NCBI GenBank assembly: GCA_029567375.1
Contig: JAKQLB010000010.1
Coordinates: forward strand, 1-43,136
Origin: Bacteroidota bacterium
GTDB lineage: Bacteria > Bacteroidota > Bacteroidia > Bacteroidales > UBA932
Reading direction: 5' to 3'
Length of the DNA stretch: 43,136 nt
In this document: positions 33,754-41,296 of the stretch, piece by piece
Layout of the letters: each line of letters opens with the position of its first letter
Position numbering within the stretch: position 1 is the first letter of the stretch
Made by a program: the position numbers and the translations under genes
Notes under the pieces: generated by a model
Databases searched by the model: none
The model's input: only the letters and a program-made list of their open reading frames with translations
Told to the model about the DNA's origin: nothing

Positions 33754-34713
33754 TCAATTTTTTGACCATTTAAGGAGACAGGCCCCGGCTGTGAAGCCTG
33801 CTCCAAATGCGCTCAACACAATGGTATCTCCGCGATTGAGTGTTTGGTTACGGTTTAGTTCGTCAAGGAGAATTGGAACACTGGCAGAGGATGTGTTGCC
33901 ATAATTCGCAATGTTGTGCGGAAATTTCACTTTGTCCTGGTCGAGCGATTTTCTAATTGTTTCAATAATACGGATATTTGCCTGATGCAGAAGATAGTAG
34001 TCCACATCATCATAAGTGATACCATTCTCCTCAACCACTCTGCGAATATCGTTTAAAGAGGCGTTGACTGCAAGTTTGAAGACGTCCTGACCCTTCATCA
34101 CAAGCGGACCTCCGAACTCTTCCTTTGTAATGAATGGAGTCTTTTCGAGCTGCCTGATCTGATAGAGGGGATCGATACTACTGAAGGAAGAGAGTGCAAT
34201 GGATTTGAAATCATCTCCTCTTTTAAGGACTGCCGCACCGGCACCATCCCCGAAAAGGACACAGGTACTACGCTCCTGCCAATCACACATACGAGTAGGT
34301 TCTTCGGCACAGACTACGAGGATATGGTTAATGTCGCTTTTACTCTTAAAAAACGAGTTTGCAATATCCAGCGCATAAATAAATCCCGCACAGGCACTGT
34401 TCAGGTCGAAACAGGGGCAGGTAGCTCCTATCATCCCCTGGACAATACAACTCAGTGATGGAGTAATGTACTCATTTACTACGTTGGAGCAAATTATAAA
34501 ATCCAGATCTTCCGCGGAAATACCGGCATCTTTCAATGCATTGTGGCAAGCTTCCGCAGCCAGATCCTCTAACTTTACATGTGAAATAAGTTGGCGTTGC
34601 TTTATACCGGTGCGAGTGGTAATCCACTCATCACTTGTGTCAAGAAAAGTGGAGAGCATATCATTTGTCACTGTAAGTGACGGATGGGCTCTCCCCGTTC
34701 CAATAATGTTCAT
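33754..34713 (-). CDS. fabH: 3-oxoacyl-ACP synthase III FabH
   Basis: FabH condenses acetyl-CoA or a branched primer with malonyl-ACP to start fatty-acid synthesis. The 319-residue protein has Cys108 (LNSACAGFIYAL), His243 (LLHQANIRI) and Asn273 (YGNTSSAS). It is first of the fab operon on the minus strand, divergent from the LytTR regulator. Neither fabD nor acpP is present in the cluster, so malonyl transfer and the carrier protein must be encoded elsewhere. Confidence 0.96.
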   Translation of the reverse strand: MNIIGTGRAHPSLTVTNDMLSTFLDTSDEWITTRTGIKQRQLISHVKLEDLAAEACHNALKDAGISAEDLDFIICSNVVNEYITPSLSCIVQGMIGATCPCFDLNSACAGFIYALDIANSFFKSKSDINHILVVCAEEPTRMCDWQERSTCVLFGDGAGAAVLKRGDDFKSIALSSFSSIDPLYQIRQLEKTPFITKEEFGGPLVMKGQDVFKLAVNASLNDIRRVVEENGITYDDVDYYLLHQANIRIIETIRKSLDQDKVKFPHNIANYGNTSSASVPILLDELNRNQTLNRGDTIVLSAFGAGFTAGACLLKWSKN

Positions 34714-34877
34714 TTTTAAAATTTTTTGAGTTTGGGCCGTAAATTTATTTGAGGACCGGCAAATGACAAAATGATTGTGGTTGTCGGTGACATTATGTGG
34801 TGGAATTAGTCCTATTTGGGGTAAAATTTTCGTTTTTGTGGCATCTTTGCTTATCTTTGAACTTTGAATTATACAGA

Positions 34878-35852
34878 ATGAATAGGAAAATATCGGATTT
34901 TCTGCTTGAAAAAAGGCACCAGGTTGTTATGATTATAACAACATTAATTGTTACAATAATAGTTCTCTTAATTATTGTACCTTTTTCACCCACTGCCTGG
35001 CTTAAACTCTCAGGACCGGTATCTTTCTTTCTCACAGTCGGCTTTTTGGCGGTGGCAATTCTTATTCTCGTCATCTGTCGCATTTTTATGTGCAGACTGA
35101 GAAGAAGACAGCAATTCCGCCTCTGGAGCTATTCGCTATGGCTGATTGCAGAATTACTTGTGATTGCTCACTTTTATGCCTATGTGACACTCACCTTGAG
35201 GAAATCGGATCTTATTGCAGGTGATTTCTCCTTTGCAACCCTAGTGACCAGAGGTCTGGTAGGAGTAACCGCCATTCTTTTCGGTTCCAATACCATCTCC
35301 ATCCTTTGGTCAATCCAGCGTGACCAGAAAGAGCGTTTGAAAATCCTTTCAACCGAATGGAAGAGCACCGCACGTGGCCCTGTAATCTTGGATGGCAAAA
35401 GGATTCCTGCCGAAGGGGTAATCGGCACTTCCGGTGACACTGCGTTACAAAACAAAATTGCAAATGAATCGGATTCGGACGATGATATCTCTTCCTCTAT
35501 GTACCCTGAAAGTGAGTCCAGAATAATCAACCTTTTTGACCATAATGGTATCCTTAGGTTCTCCATTAAAGAGTCCGACCTCTACTATATCATATCCCAG
35601 GATAACTATGTGCGTATCCACTATCTGAATAACGGAGAAATGACCAGCTATATGCTCCGCTGTCCTCTTAAGGTGATAGAAAAGTCTATCAAGGGCTCTT
35701 CGCTGATCAGATGCCACCGCTCATATATAGTCAACATATCCAGAATCAAAGTACTCCGTAGCGAAAAAGATGGCTTCTTCATTGACATGGATTATGATGG
35801 CATTGCAGAAATCCCCATTTCAAAGAGCTATTCCGACACCTTTATGGAGTAG
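34878..35852 (+). CDS. Membrane-bound LytTR-family DNA-binding regulator
   Basis: The 324-residue protein has four predicted membrane segments (about 17-36, 47-71, 84-106 and 122-147), a polar linker rich in Ser/Asp (about 195-212), and a C-terminal LytTR domain (about 215-320). The LytTR domain shows ESDLYYIISQDNYVRIHYL, a central SYMLRCPLKVIEKS helix and RCHRSYIVNISRIK. There is no receiver domain, so it would sense through its membrane part or a partner. ATG 34878 was chosen from family shape; a frame open from 34797 overlaps the promoter region. A TATCTTTG box lies at 34852-34859. Its targets are unknown; it is next to the fab operon and a 58-aa helix-turn-helix-like gene. Confidence 0.85.
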   Translation: MNRKISDFLLEKRHQVVMIITTLIVTIIVLLIIVPFSPTAWLKLSGPVSFFLTVGFLAVAILILVICRIFMCRLRRRQQFRLWSYSLWLIAELLVIAHFYAYVTLTLRKSDLIAGDFSFATLVTRGLVGVTAILFGSNTISILWSIQRDQKERLKILSTEWKSTARGPVILDGKRIPAEGVIGTSGDTALQNKIANESDSDDDISSSMYPESESRIINLFDHNGILRFSIKESDLYYIISQDNYVRIHYLNNGEMTSYMLRCPLKVIEKSIKGSSLIRCHRSYIVNISRIKVLRSEKDGFFIDMDYDGIAEIPISKSYSDTFME

Positions 35853-35926
35853 TTCTCAAAAAAAATAGCAGGGAAGGAATCGAGCTAGACCAGTAATAAA
35901 TAAGTTTAAATCACTATAATTAGAAT

Positions 35927-36103
35927 ATGGAAAAAGATGTTATACTCAAAGCAATGCGAGAGGCGGACAAGCCTCTTTCAGCAGGTGAGGTTACCAAACT
36001 TACTGGAATTGATCGCAAGATAGTTGATAAAGTTTTTGCGGAACTGAAGAAAAGCGGAGAAATAACCTCCCCCGTCAGATGCAAGTGGACACCGGCAGAA
36101 TAG
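35927..36103 (+). CDS. Small winged-helix-like DNA-binding protein, 58 aa
   Basis: ATG 35927 opens 58 codons ending TAG 36101-36103. The product starts MEKDVILKAMREADKPLSAG and continues with EVTKLTGIDRKIVDKVFAEL, a typical helix-turn-helix, then a short wing (SGEITSPVRCKWTPAE). Small single-domain proteins of this form are widespread in Bacteroidales; their targets are not known. It is 74 nt downstream of the LytTR gene in the same direction. The TAG stop begins heptamer array E. Confidence 0.75.
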   Translation: MEKDVILKAMREADKPLSAGEVTKLTGIDRKIVDKVFAELKKSGEITSPVRCKWTPAE

Positions 36104-36200
36104 TGTGTAGTATGTAGTGTGTACTGTGAAGTGTGAAGTGTGGAGTGTGGATTCTGAGTGAGGAATTAGATGTTGGCTATTTGCTGTTAGTTCTAGCTTC
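36101..36200 (+). repeat. Heptamer array E, left arm of island 3
   Basis: From the TAG stop of the 58-aa gene: AGTGTGT, AGTATGT, AGTGTGT, ACTGTGA, AGTGTGA, AGTGTGG, AGTGTGG, ATTCTGA, then weaker units and a TTGGCTA-type tail. Only one or two C occur in the first 55 nt. The register is perfect for at least eight units. Confidence 0.88.
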
Positions 36201-36328
36201 TAATTGACACCGTTGTTAGCATAGTTGCTCTACTAATAATCTTTCTGAATATAATACTAATATACTAGCTTGAATTGTGAAATACAAAGTCCTGGGCTAA
36301 TTATTCTTAACCCAGGACTTTTAAATTT
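36201..36328. other. Core of island 3: no gene, one intrinsic terminator
   Basis: Between arrays E and F the only structure seen is a perfect 11-bp hairpin (AAAGTCCTGGG 36286-36296 with CCCAGGACTTT 36311-36321, loop 14 nt) flanked by A-rich and T-rich sequence, which could stop transcription from either side. No open frame, IS end or RNA gene was recognised. Confidence 0.75.
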
Positions 36329-36491
36329 TACTAATTAAAACTTGGAACTTCCAACTTTTAATTCCTAACTCGAAACTCTGTCGCGGAAATCCAAACTCTG
36401 GACTCTTAACTCAAAATAATACTCAGAGCTATGTACTCAGAACTCTGAACTAATAAACTTACTCAGAACTACACACTCGGAACTCTGAACT
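36329..36491 (-). repeat. Heptamer array F, right arm of island 3
   Basis: On the minus strand (sense for the rubrerythrin gene) about twenty units read AGTTCAG, AGTTCCG, AGTGTGT, AGTTCTG, a longer unit, AGTTCAG, AGTTCTG, AGTACAT, AGCTCTG and so on to AGTTGGA, AGTTCCA, AGTTTTA. Three slips of 9-12 nt interrupt the register. It is the longest array in the window and the inverted partner of array E. Confidence 0.85.
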
Positions 36492-36525
36492 GAGATACTT
36501 TGAAAATTACTTTTCAAAGTATCTC
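36492..36525 (-). other. 15-bp hairpin spanning the rubrerythrin stop codon
   Basis: A perfect 15-bp stem (36492-36506 with 36511-36525) has a 4-nt loop that contains most of the stop codon. No T-tract follows on the minus strand; heptamer array F starts immediately. It may stabilise the mRNA 3' end or act with a Rho-dependent terminator. Confidence 0.7.
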
Positions 36526-37061
36526 TTATATAGTCCTTCAAACGCCTGTCCGTGACGTGCTTCGTCTTTGCACATCTCATGAACTGTGTCATGTATGGCA
36601 TCATAATTGAGTTTCTTTGCCTTATCAGCGATACGCTTTTTGTCAGCGCAGGCCTCTGCTTCGGCTTCCATGCGTTTTTTAAGGTTGGTCTTCGTATCCC
36701 ATACCACTTCGCCGATGAGTTCTGCAAATTTAGCTGCATGTTCAGCCTCTTCCCAAGCGATGCGCTTGTAAGCCTCCGCTATCTCGAGATAACCTTCCCT
36801 GTCAGCCTGGCGGCTCATTGCAAGATACATCCCAACTTCACCACATTCAGCTGTAAAGTGGTCCTTTAAACCGTTCCAAATCTCTTCATCGCAGCCTTTC
36901 GCAACTCCGATCTTGTGTTCATCGGCCCATACAAGACCATCTTTTTTCTCTTCTACCTCCTTGAATTTGGAAGCAGGCACGTTGCAGATAGGGCATCTTT
37001 CAGGGGGTTCGGGACCTTCGTGGATATATCCGCACACTGTGCAAATCCATTTCTTTTTCAT
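36507..37061 (-). CDS. Reverse rubrerythrin (rubredoxin domain first)
   Basis: Rubrerythrins reduce peroxide in anaerobes. In this 184-residue protein the rubredoxin-like iron site is at the N-terminus (Cys7, Cys10, Cys23, Cys26) and the diiron four-helix domain follows, with [20 protein letters not shown] and DEARHGQAF supplying the Glu/His ligands. This order is the reverse rubrerythrin type known from clostridia. The gene stands alone, after the aminotransferase terminator, and a short leader open frame lies upstream. Confidence 0.93.
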   Translation of the reverse strand: MKKKWICTVCGYIHEGPEPPERCPICNVPASKFKEVEEKKDGLVWADEHKIGVAKGCDEEIWNGLKDHFTAECGEVGMYLAMSRQADREGYLEIAEAYKRIAWEEAEHAAKFAELIGEVVWDTKTNLKKRMEAEAEACADKKRIADKAKKLNYDAIHDTVHEMCKDEARHGQAFEGLYKRYFEK

Positions 37062-37099
37062 AAAATTTTTGTTTTAGTATCGTTTATAATTATTAAAAA

Positions 37100-37150
37100 T
37101 TAGCCGAAAAGTGTACAGCAAATAATATGCCTTTTTATTGCTTTTCGCAT
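37100..37150 (-). CDS. Possible 16-residue leader peptide upstream of rubrerythrin
   Basis: ATG 37148-37150 is preceded by a strong AGGAGGT (37154-37160) and opens 16 codons, MRKAIKRHIICCTLFG, ending TAA at 37100-37102. It lies between the aminotransferase terminator and the rubrerythrin ATG (38 nt before it). The strong Shine-Dalgarno is the main support, since such sites are rare in this phylum. A role in regulation, or chance, cannot be told apart from sequence. Confidence 0.35.
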   Translation of the reverse strand: MRKAIKRHIICCTLFG

Positions 37151-37160
37151 TATGACCTCC

Positions 37161-37192
37161 TAAATAAAATAGAGGTGAAGTCATCACCTCTA
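37161..37192 (-). terminator. Terminator of the aminotransferase gene
   Basis: TAGAGGTGA (37170-37178) pairs perfectly with TCACCTCTA (37184-37192), loop of 5 nt, followed on the minus strand by TTTTATTTA. It lies 31 nt after the aminotransferase stop. The same TAGAGGTGA nonamer bounds island 2. Confidence 0.8.
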
Positions 37193-37223
37193 TCTACATT
37201 GATAATAGTAATCCGGAAGGAAA

Positions 37224-38423
37224 TTATTTTACTCTGCCGGGATAATGTTCAAGAGCTACTTCCAGACACTTGAGTGCGGCTTTGATGTCCTCTTCCTTGA
37301 GTACGTATGCCATACGTATCTGGTTTGTTCCAAGTCCCTTAGTTGCGTAGAAACCTGCGAGAGGAGCCACCATTACCGTCTGTCCCTCGTACTCAAACTC
37401 CTCGAGCAGCCATTGTGCAAACTTGTCACTATCGTCAACGGGGAGCTGTACCACCGCATAAAATGCGCCCATAGGTGTTGGCACTACTACACCTTTAATC
37501 TTCCTAAGTCCCTCAAGGAGAACATTACGACGATGGATATACTCGTCACGAACTTCCTTGAAATACTCCGCAGGAGTATCGAGAGCACCCTCAGCCGCAA
37601 TCTGACCATATGCAGGTGAGCAGAGACGCGCCTGGGCATAACGGAGTACGTATTTCATCACCTCTTTGTTCTTTGATACGATAAATCCGATTCTCACACC
37701 ACAGAGACTGTATCTCTTGGAAACAGAGTCAAGGAGAATAACGTTCTCCTCAAGTCCGGGGGTATGCATACAGGAGAAGTGGGGTTCATCGGTATAGCAG
37801 AACTCACGATATACCTCATCCGAATAGATAAAGAGTCCATGCTTTTTAGCAATAGCACCTAGCTCCATCAGCGCCTCTTTGGTATAGAGAGATCCTGTAG
37901 GATTGCCCGGGTTGCAGATAATGATACCCTTGGTCTTGGGAGTAATTTTCTTCTCAACTTCCGACATCGGAGGAAGTGCAAAGCCATCCTCTATCTTTGT
38001 AGTGATGGGTTTTAGTATAACGTCATTCTGCAGGGCAATTGCGTTGTAATTGGTGTAGAAGGGCTCGAACACGATAACTTCGTCATCGGGATTACAGGTG
38101 ACTGCAAGTGCGATCTGGAGTGCCTCGCTACCACCGTTGGTAATGTTGATGCAGGATGTATCGATGTCAATATTGATCCCTTTGTAATACTTCACAAGTC
38201 CTTCGAGCAGACTCTTGTTACCTGCTGAGTTGGGATAAGCTACAAGTTTGAGCTGGTTGTTCTTTACAGCGTCAAGTGCCTCTTTCGGAGAAGCAATGTC
38301 GGGCTGACCGATGTTGAGGTGATAAACTTTAATACCTCTTTTTTTCGCTGCATCAGCATAAGGAACAAGCTTCCTGATAGGGGAAGCCGGCATCTTTTGG
38401 GCTTTTTTAGAAAATGTTAGCAT
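37224..38423 (-). CDS. Class I/II PLP-dependent aminotransferase, aspartate-aminotransferase-like
   Basis: The 399-residue fold-type I enzyme has the PLP lysine in LLDSVSKRYSLCGVRIG (Lys236), NPGNPTG (171-177), the YSDEVYREF segment and a C-terminal Arg in NQIRMAY that binds the substrate carboxylate. It most resembles aspartate/aromatic aminotransferases of the I-gamma or MalY/AspC-like kind; the exact amino donor cannot be fixed from sequence. The gene stands alone between dacB (45 nt upstream) and its own terminator. Confidence 0.85.
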   Translation of the reverse strand: MLTFSKKAQKMPASPIRKLVPYADAAKKRGIKVYHLNIGQPDIASPKEALDAVKNNQLKLVAYPNSAGNKSLLEGLVKYYKGINIDIDTSCINITNGGSEALQIALAVTCNPDDEVIVFEPFYTNYNAIALQNDVILKPITTKIEDGFALPPMSEVEKKITPKTKGIIICNPGNPTGSLYTKEALMELGAIAKKHGLFIYSDEVYREFCYTDEPHFSCMHTPGLEENVILLDSVSKRYSLCGVRIGFIVSKNKEVMKYVLRYAQARLCSPAYGQIAAEGALDTPAEYFKEVRDEYIHRRNVLLEGLRKIKGVVVPTPMGAFYAVVQLPVDDSDKFAQWLLEEFEYEGQTVMVAPLAGFYATKGLGTNQIRMAYVLKEEDIKAALKCLEVALEHYPGRVK

Positions 38424-38468
38424 ATTGAAAATCTGTTGTTATTGTTATTAAATAGTTTACTTCTCAAT

Positions 38469-39944
38469 CTATCTGCGAGCGCCGTACTTAGCAAGTTCAC
38501 GCATAAAACCTTCGATTTTTGGCTGAACTGCACTTGTGGGACAATCAAAATTATTGACCAGAATGGCAAACTTAATGTGACCCTTCTTTGTCTTCACATA
38601 GCCCGCATAACATCTCACACTCGACAAGGATCCACTCTTGGCCCTGATAATCTCCTTTATTTCCTCTTTTTCTCCCTTTAGCACCCCTTCAAGTGTACCG
38701 GGACGTCCGGGACCAGGGAAACTCTCAAAGTATTGGTCAAATGTAGCACTTTGTTCTTTATAAGTGTAAAAATTTGTGAAGAATCTTGGAGAAACATAGT
38801 TTTCTCGGGAGAGGCCGCTACCATCGTCCTGGTGAAGTCCGTAAGTGTCGACACCATGGTCTTGTAGATACTGTTCTACCGCCTCTGTAGAGGCATAAAA
38901 ATAGGAATTGTCAACGAGTACTTTACCAAGCATCTTCAACATAGTCTCTGCAAAAAAGTTATTGCTGATGGTATTTGTCACATTTATAACCTCAATTAAT
39001 GCAGGAGAGAAAGTCTCCACCAGATATGTAAGTTTATCCTGATCGGGAACAGCAATGCCCATCTGCTTGAGCGAAGCCACATCATTTACCCCAAGTGAAG
39101 GAATACCTTTACCTGTCAGAAAAGTATCGAATGCACCTGCACAGGTTGAAGGCCCGAACCTGTTGGAACGTGTTATCGCCCTCTTGGGCATATCCACCGC
39201 ATAAGTGCCTACAAATTTGCCTACCGGAGCAAGGTTGGTAACATAATACTCGGTACCGTCACGACTTTTTTCAGGTCCGGTGACAACTTGGTTGATATAG
39301 GTCATTTTGGGTGAATATGGAGGAAGCGGAGTGATTTTAACAGGATCACCCACTGTTGCCCCCGGCTCAATCTCAAAACGGCTAAGGTTTTCAGCGTAAG
39401 AGAGTCCTGAAGGACCGCTGCCATAATAATAGCCGAGATTGCCATAAGCCCAGCTATCAGGAATATTCTCATCAATAAAGAAACGATCATCGCCGATGAT
39501 ACTGCCATTGATGCGTTTGATGCCGGCTTCTGCTATTGCGTCAGCCCATATACCGAAAATAGAATCTATGGGATATGCTATTTCATCCTGTGAACCGAGT
39601 GTTGGGTCACCTCCGCCGACAATATATAGATCACCATTCAAGGTGCCGTCATCCATTATATGACCGTCATAGGCAACCTTTGTGGAGAATTTGAAGTCGG
39701 GACCAAGCACCTCTATAGCCACTCCCGTAGTAATGGTCTTCATAGTAGAAGCGGTCAGCAGTGGCATCTCCCCATTCCAGGAGGCAATATCTTTTCCATT
39801 TTCATCCACAGCAAGAATGGCGACCGCGGCATTGATAAAGAGAGAATCGGTTTTGAGCTGTCTGTTAATATAATTCTGCACCCGGTTCTGAGCAAAAATA
39901 AGCCCCGGGAAAAGCAAAAAAGCGGCAATTAGTCTTATACGCAT
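38469..39944 (-). CDS. dacB: D-alanyl-D-alanine carboxypeptidase/endopeptidase, PBP4 (S13) family
   Basis: PBP4-type enzymes trim and cleave peptidoglycan crosslinks in the periplasm. The 491-residue protein has a signal peptide (MRIRLIAAF to IFAQ), the SxxK motif STMK (Ser66, Lys69), SGLSREN as the SxN motif, and KSG in IRAKSGSLSSVRCYAGYV as the third motif. The large domain II insertion between the first two motifs is as in the family. ATG 39942-39944 starts the signal peptide; the upstream frame is not credible. Confidence 0.92.
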   Translation of the reverse strand: MRIRLIAAFLLFPGLIFAQNRVQNYINRQLKTDSLFINAAVAILAVDENGKDIASWNGEMPLLTASTMKTITTGVAIEVLGPDFKFSTKVAYDGHIMDDGTLNGDLYIVGGGDPTLGSQDEIAYPIDSIFGIWADAIAEAGIKRINGSIIGDDRFFIDENIPDSWAYGNLGYYYGSGPSGLSYAENLSRFEIEPGATVGDPVKITPLPPYSPKMTYINQVVTGPEKSRDGTEYYVTNLAPVGKFVGTYAVDMPKRAITRSNRFGPSTCAGAFDTFLTGKGIPSLGVNDVASLKQMGIAVPDQDKLTYLVETFSPALIEVINVTNTISNNFFAETMLKMLGKVLVDNSYFYASTEAVEQYLQDHGVDTYGLHQDDGSGLSRENYVSPRFFTNFYTYKEQSATFDQYFESFPGPGRPGTLEGVLKGEKEEIKEIIRAKSGSLSSVRCYAGYVKTKKGHIKFAILVNNFDCPTSAVQPKIEGFMRELAKYGARR

Positions 39945-39967
39945 AATGTTGTGCTTTATTAAAGAGA

Positions 39968-39998
39968 CAAAAATAGCAAAAAAGAGGGATTGTTTCAA
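39968..39998 (-). promoter_or_regulatory. Promoter of dacB
   Basis: On the minus strand TTG (39996-39998) and TATTTTTG (39968-39975) are 20 nt apart, close to the Bacteroidota consensus. Transcription would start about 15-20 nt before the dacB ATG. In the same divergent spacer, TAATTTTG at 40008-40015 on the plus strand could serve purM but lacks a well-spaced -33 element. Confidence 0.6.
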
Positions 39999-40112
39999 TA
40001 AAACAAGTAATTTTGTAGAATATAATTCAAAAAGCGGAGAGAGCACTAAACGTTGCGGAAAACAAATTTAGATAATTGCTTTTCTACAGATTGTAGACCA
40101 AATAGTTTGAAT

Positions 40113-41294
40113 ATGACCAATACTGAAGCCAACAGATATGCGGCAAGAGGGGTTTCCTCATCCAAGGAAGATGTGCATAAGGCCATCGCCGATATGGACA
40201 AGGGACTTTTTCCGAAAGCATTCTGCAAGATTGTACCCGATTATTTGGGTCATAATCCGGAATATTGCGTAGTAATGCACGCAGATGGAGCAGGTACCAA
40301 AAGTTCCCTGGCCTACATTTACTGGAAAGAAACAGACGACATGAGCGTCTGGAAGGGTATTGCTCAGGATGCGATAGTGATGAATACGGACGACCTGCTC
40401 TGCGTAGGGGCTACTGATAATATCCTTATCTCCTCTACTATCGGGAGAAACAAAAGACTCATACCCGGAGAGGTAATCAGCGCACTGATAGGCGGTTCAC
40501 AGGAGTTTGTCGGCAAAATGGCCGATCTCGGCATCGGACTACGGCTCACCGGCGGAGAGACCGCGGATGTGGGAGACTTGGTGCGGACAGTGATTGTGGA
40601 CAGTACCGTTTGTGCCCGTATGCGCCGCAGTGATGTTATAGACAATGCACGTGTTTGCGCCGGTGATGTAGTGGTGGGACTGGCATCCTTCGGGCAAGCC
40701 ACATATGAAGAGGAGTACAACGGCGGTATGGGCAGTAATGGACTCACCTCCGCACGCCATGATGTATTTGAACACTCCATCGCAACCAAATATCCTGAAA
40801 GTTTCGACAGCTCAGTCGATGAAAAATATGTATATTGCGGTAGCAAAGCCCTTACCGAGATTGAACCGGAGAGCGGACTCACCTACGGCAAACTGGTACT
40901 CTCCCCTACCCGCACCTATGCGCCGGTGATCAAGAAAGTACTTGAGAGGTACCGTCCGCAAATCCACGGCATGGTGCATTGTTCGGGCGGTGCCCAGACC
41001 AAAGTGCTCCATTTCATTGAGGGACTCAAAGTAATCAAGGATAATCTCTTCCCTGCACCGGTGCTCTTCAGGACTATCCAGCAGGAATCTGGGACACCAT
41101 GGAGTGAGATGTACAAGGTATTCAATATGGGGCACAGGATGGAACTTTATGTTCCGGAAGAGATTGCACAGGATATCATCTCTATTTCCGAAGAATTCGG
41201 GATAGAGGCGCGTATCGTCGGAAGGGTGGAAAAAGCTCCACAGGCTGAGGTCGAAATAATTTCGGAGTACGGAAAATTCAACTATAGAAGATAA
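40113..41294 (+). CDS. purM: Phosphoribosylformylglycinamidine cyclo-ligase (AIR synthase) PurM
   Basis: PurM closes the imidazole ring in purine synthesis. The 393-residue protein has the AIR-synthase ATP-binding block VMHADGAGTKSSLA, the MNTDDLLCVGA segment, the GGETADVGDL loop and the C-terminal HCSGGAQTKV and VFNMGHRMELYV. The length is that of the longer Bacteroidota form. ATG 40113 is preferred over a TTG at 40053. It lies 2 nt before the racemase-like gene. Confidence 0.92.
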   Translation: MTNTEANRYAARGVSSSKEDVHKAIADMDKGLFPKAFCKIVPDYLGHNPEYCVVMHADGAGTKSSLAYIYWKETDDMSVWKGIAQDAIVMNTDDLLCVGATDNILISSTIGRNKRLIPGEVISALIGGSQEFVGKMADLGIGLRLTGGETADVGDLVRTVIVDSTVCARMRRSDVIDNARVCAGDVVVGLASFGQATYEEEYNGGMGSNGLTSARHDVFEHSIATKYPESFDSSVDEKYVYCGSKALTEIEPESGLTYGKLVLSPTRTYAPVIKKVLERYRPQIHGMVHCSGGAQTKVLHFIEGLKVIKDNLFPAPVLFRTIQQESGTPWSEMYKVFNMGHRMELYVPEEIAQDIISISEEFGIEARIVGRVEKAPQAEVEIISEYGKFNYRR

Positions 41295-41296
41295 TT

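Noticed and set aside
22754-36500. CRISPR array as an explanation of the periodic repeats
   Set aside because: The unit is 7 nt and degenerate, with no constant repeat plus unique spacer structure and no cas genes.
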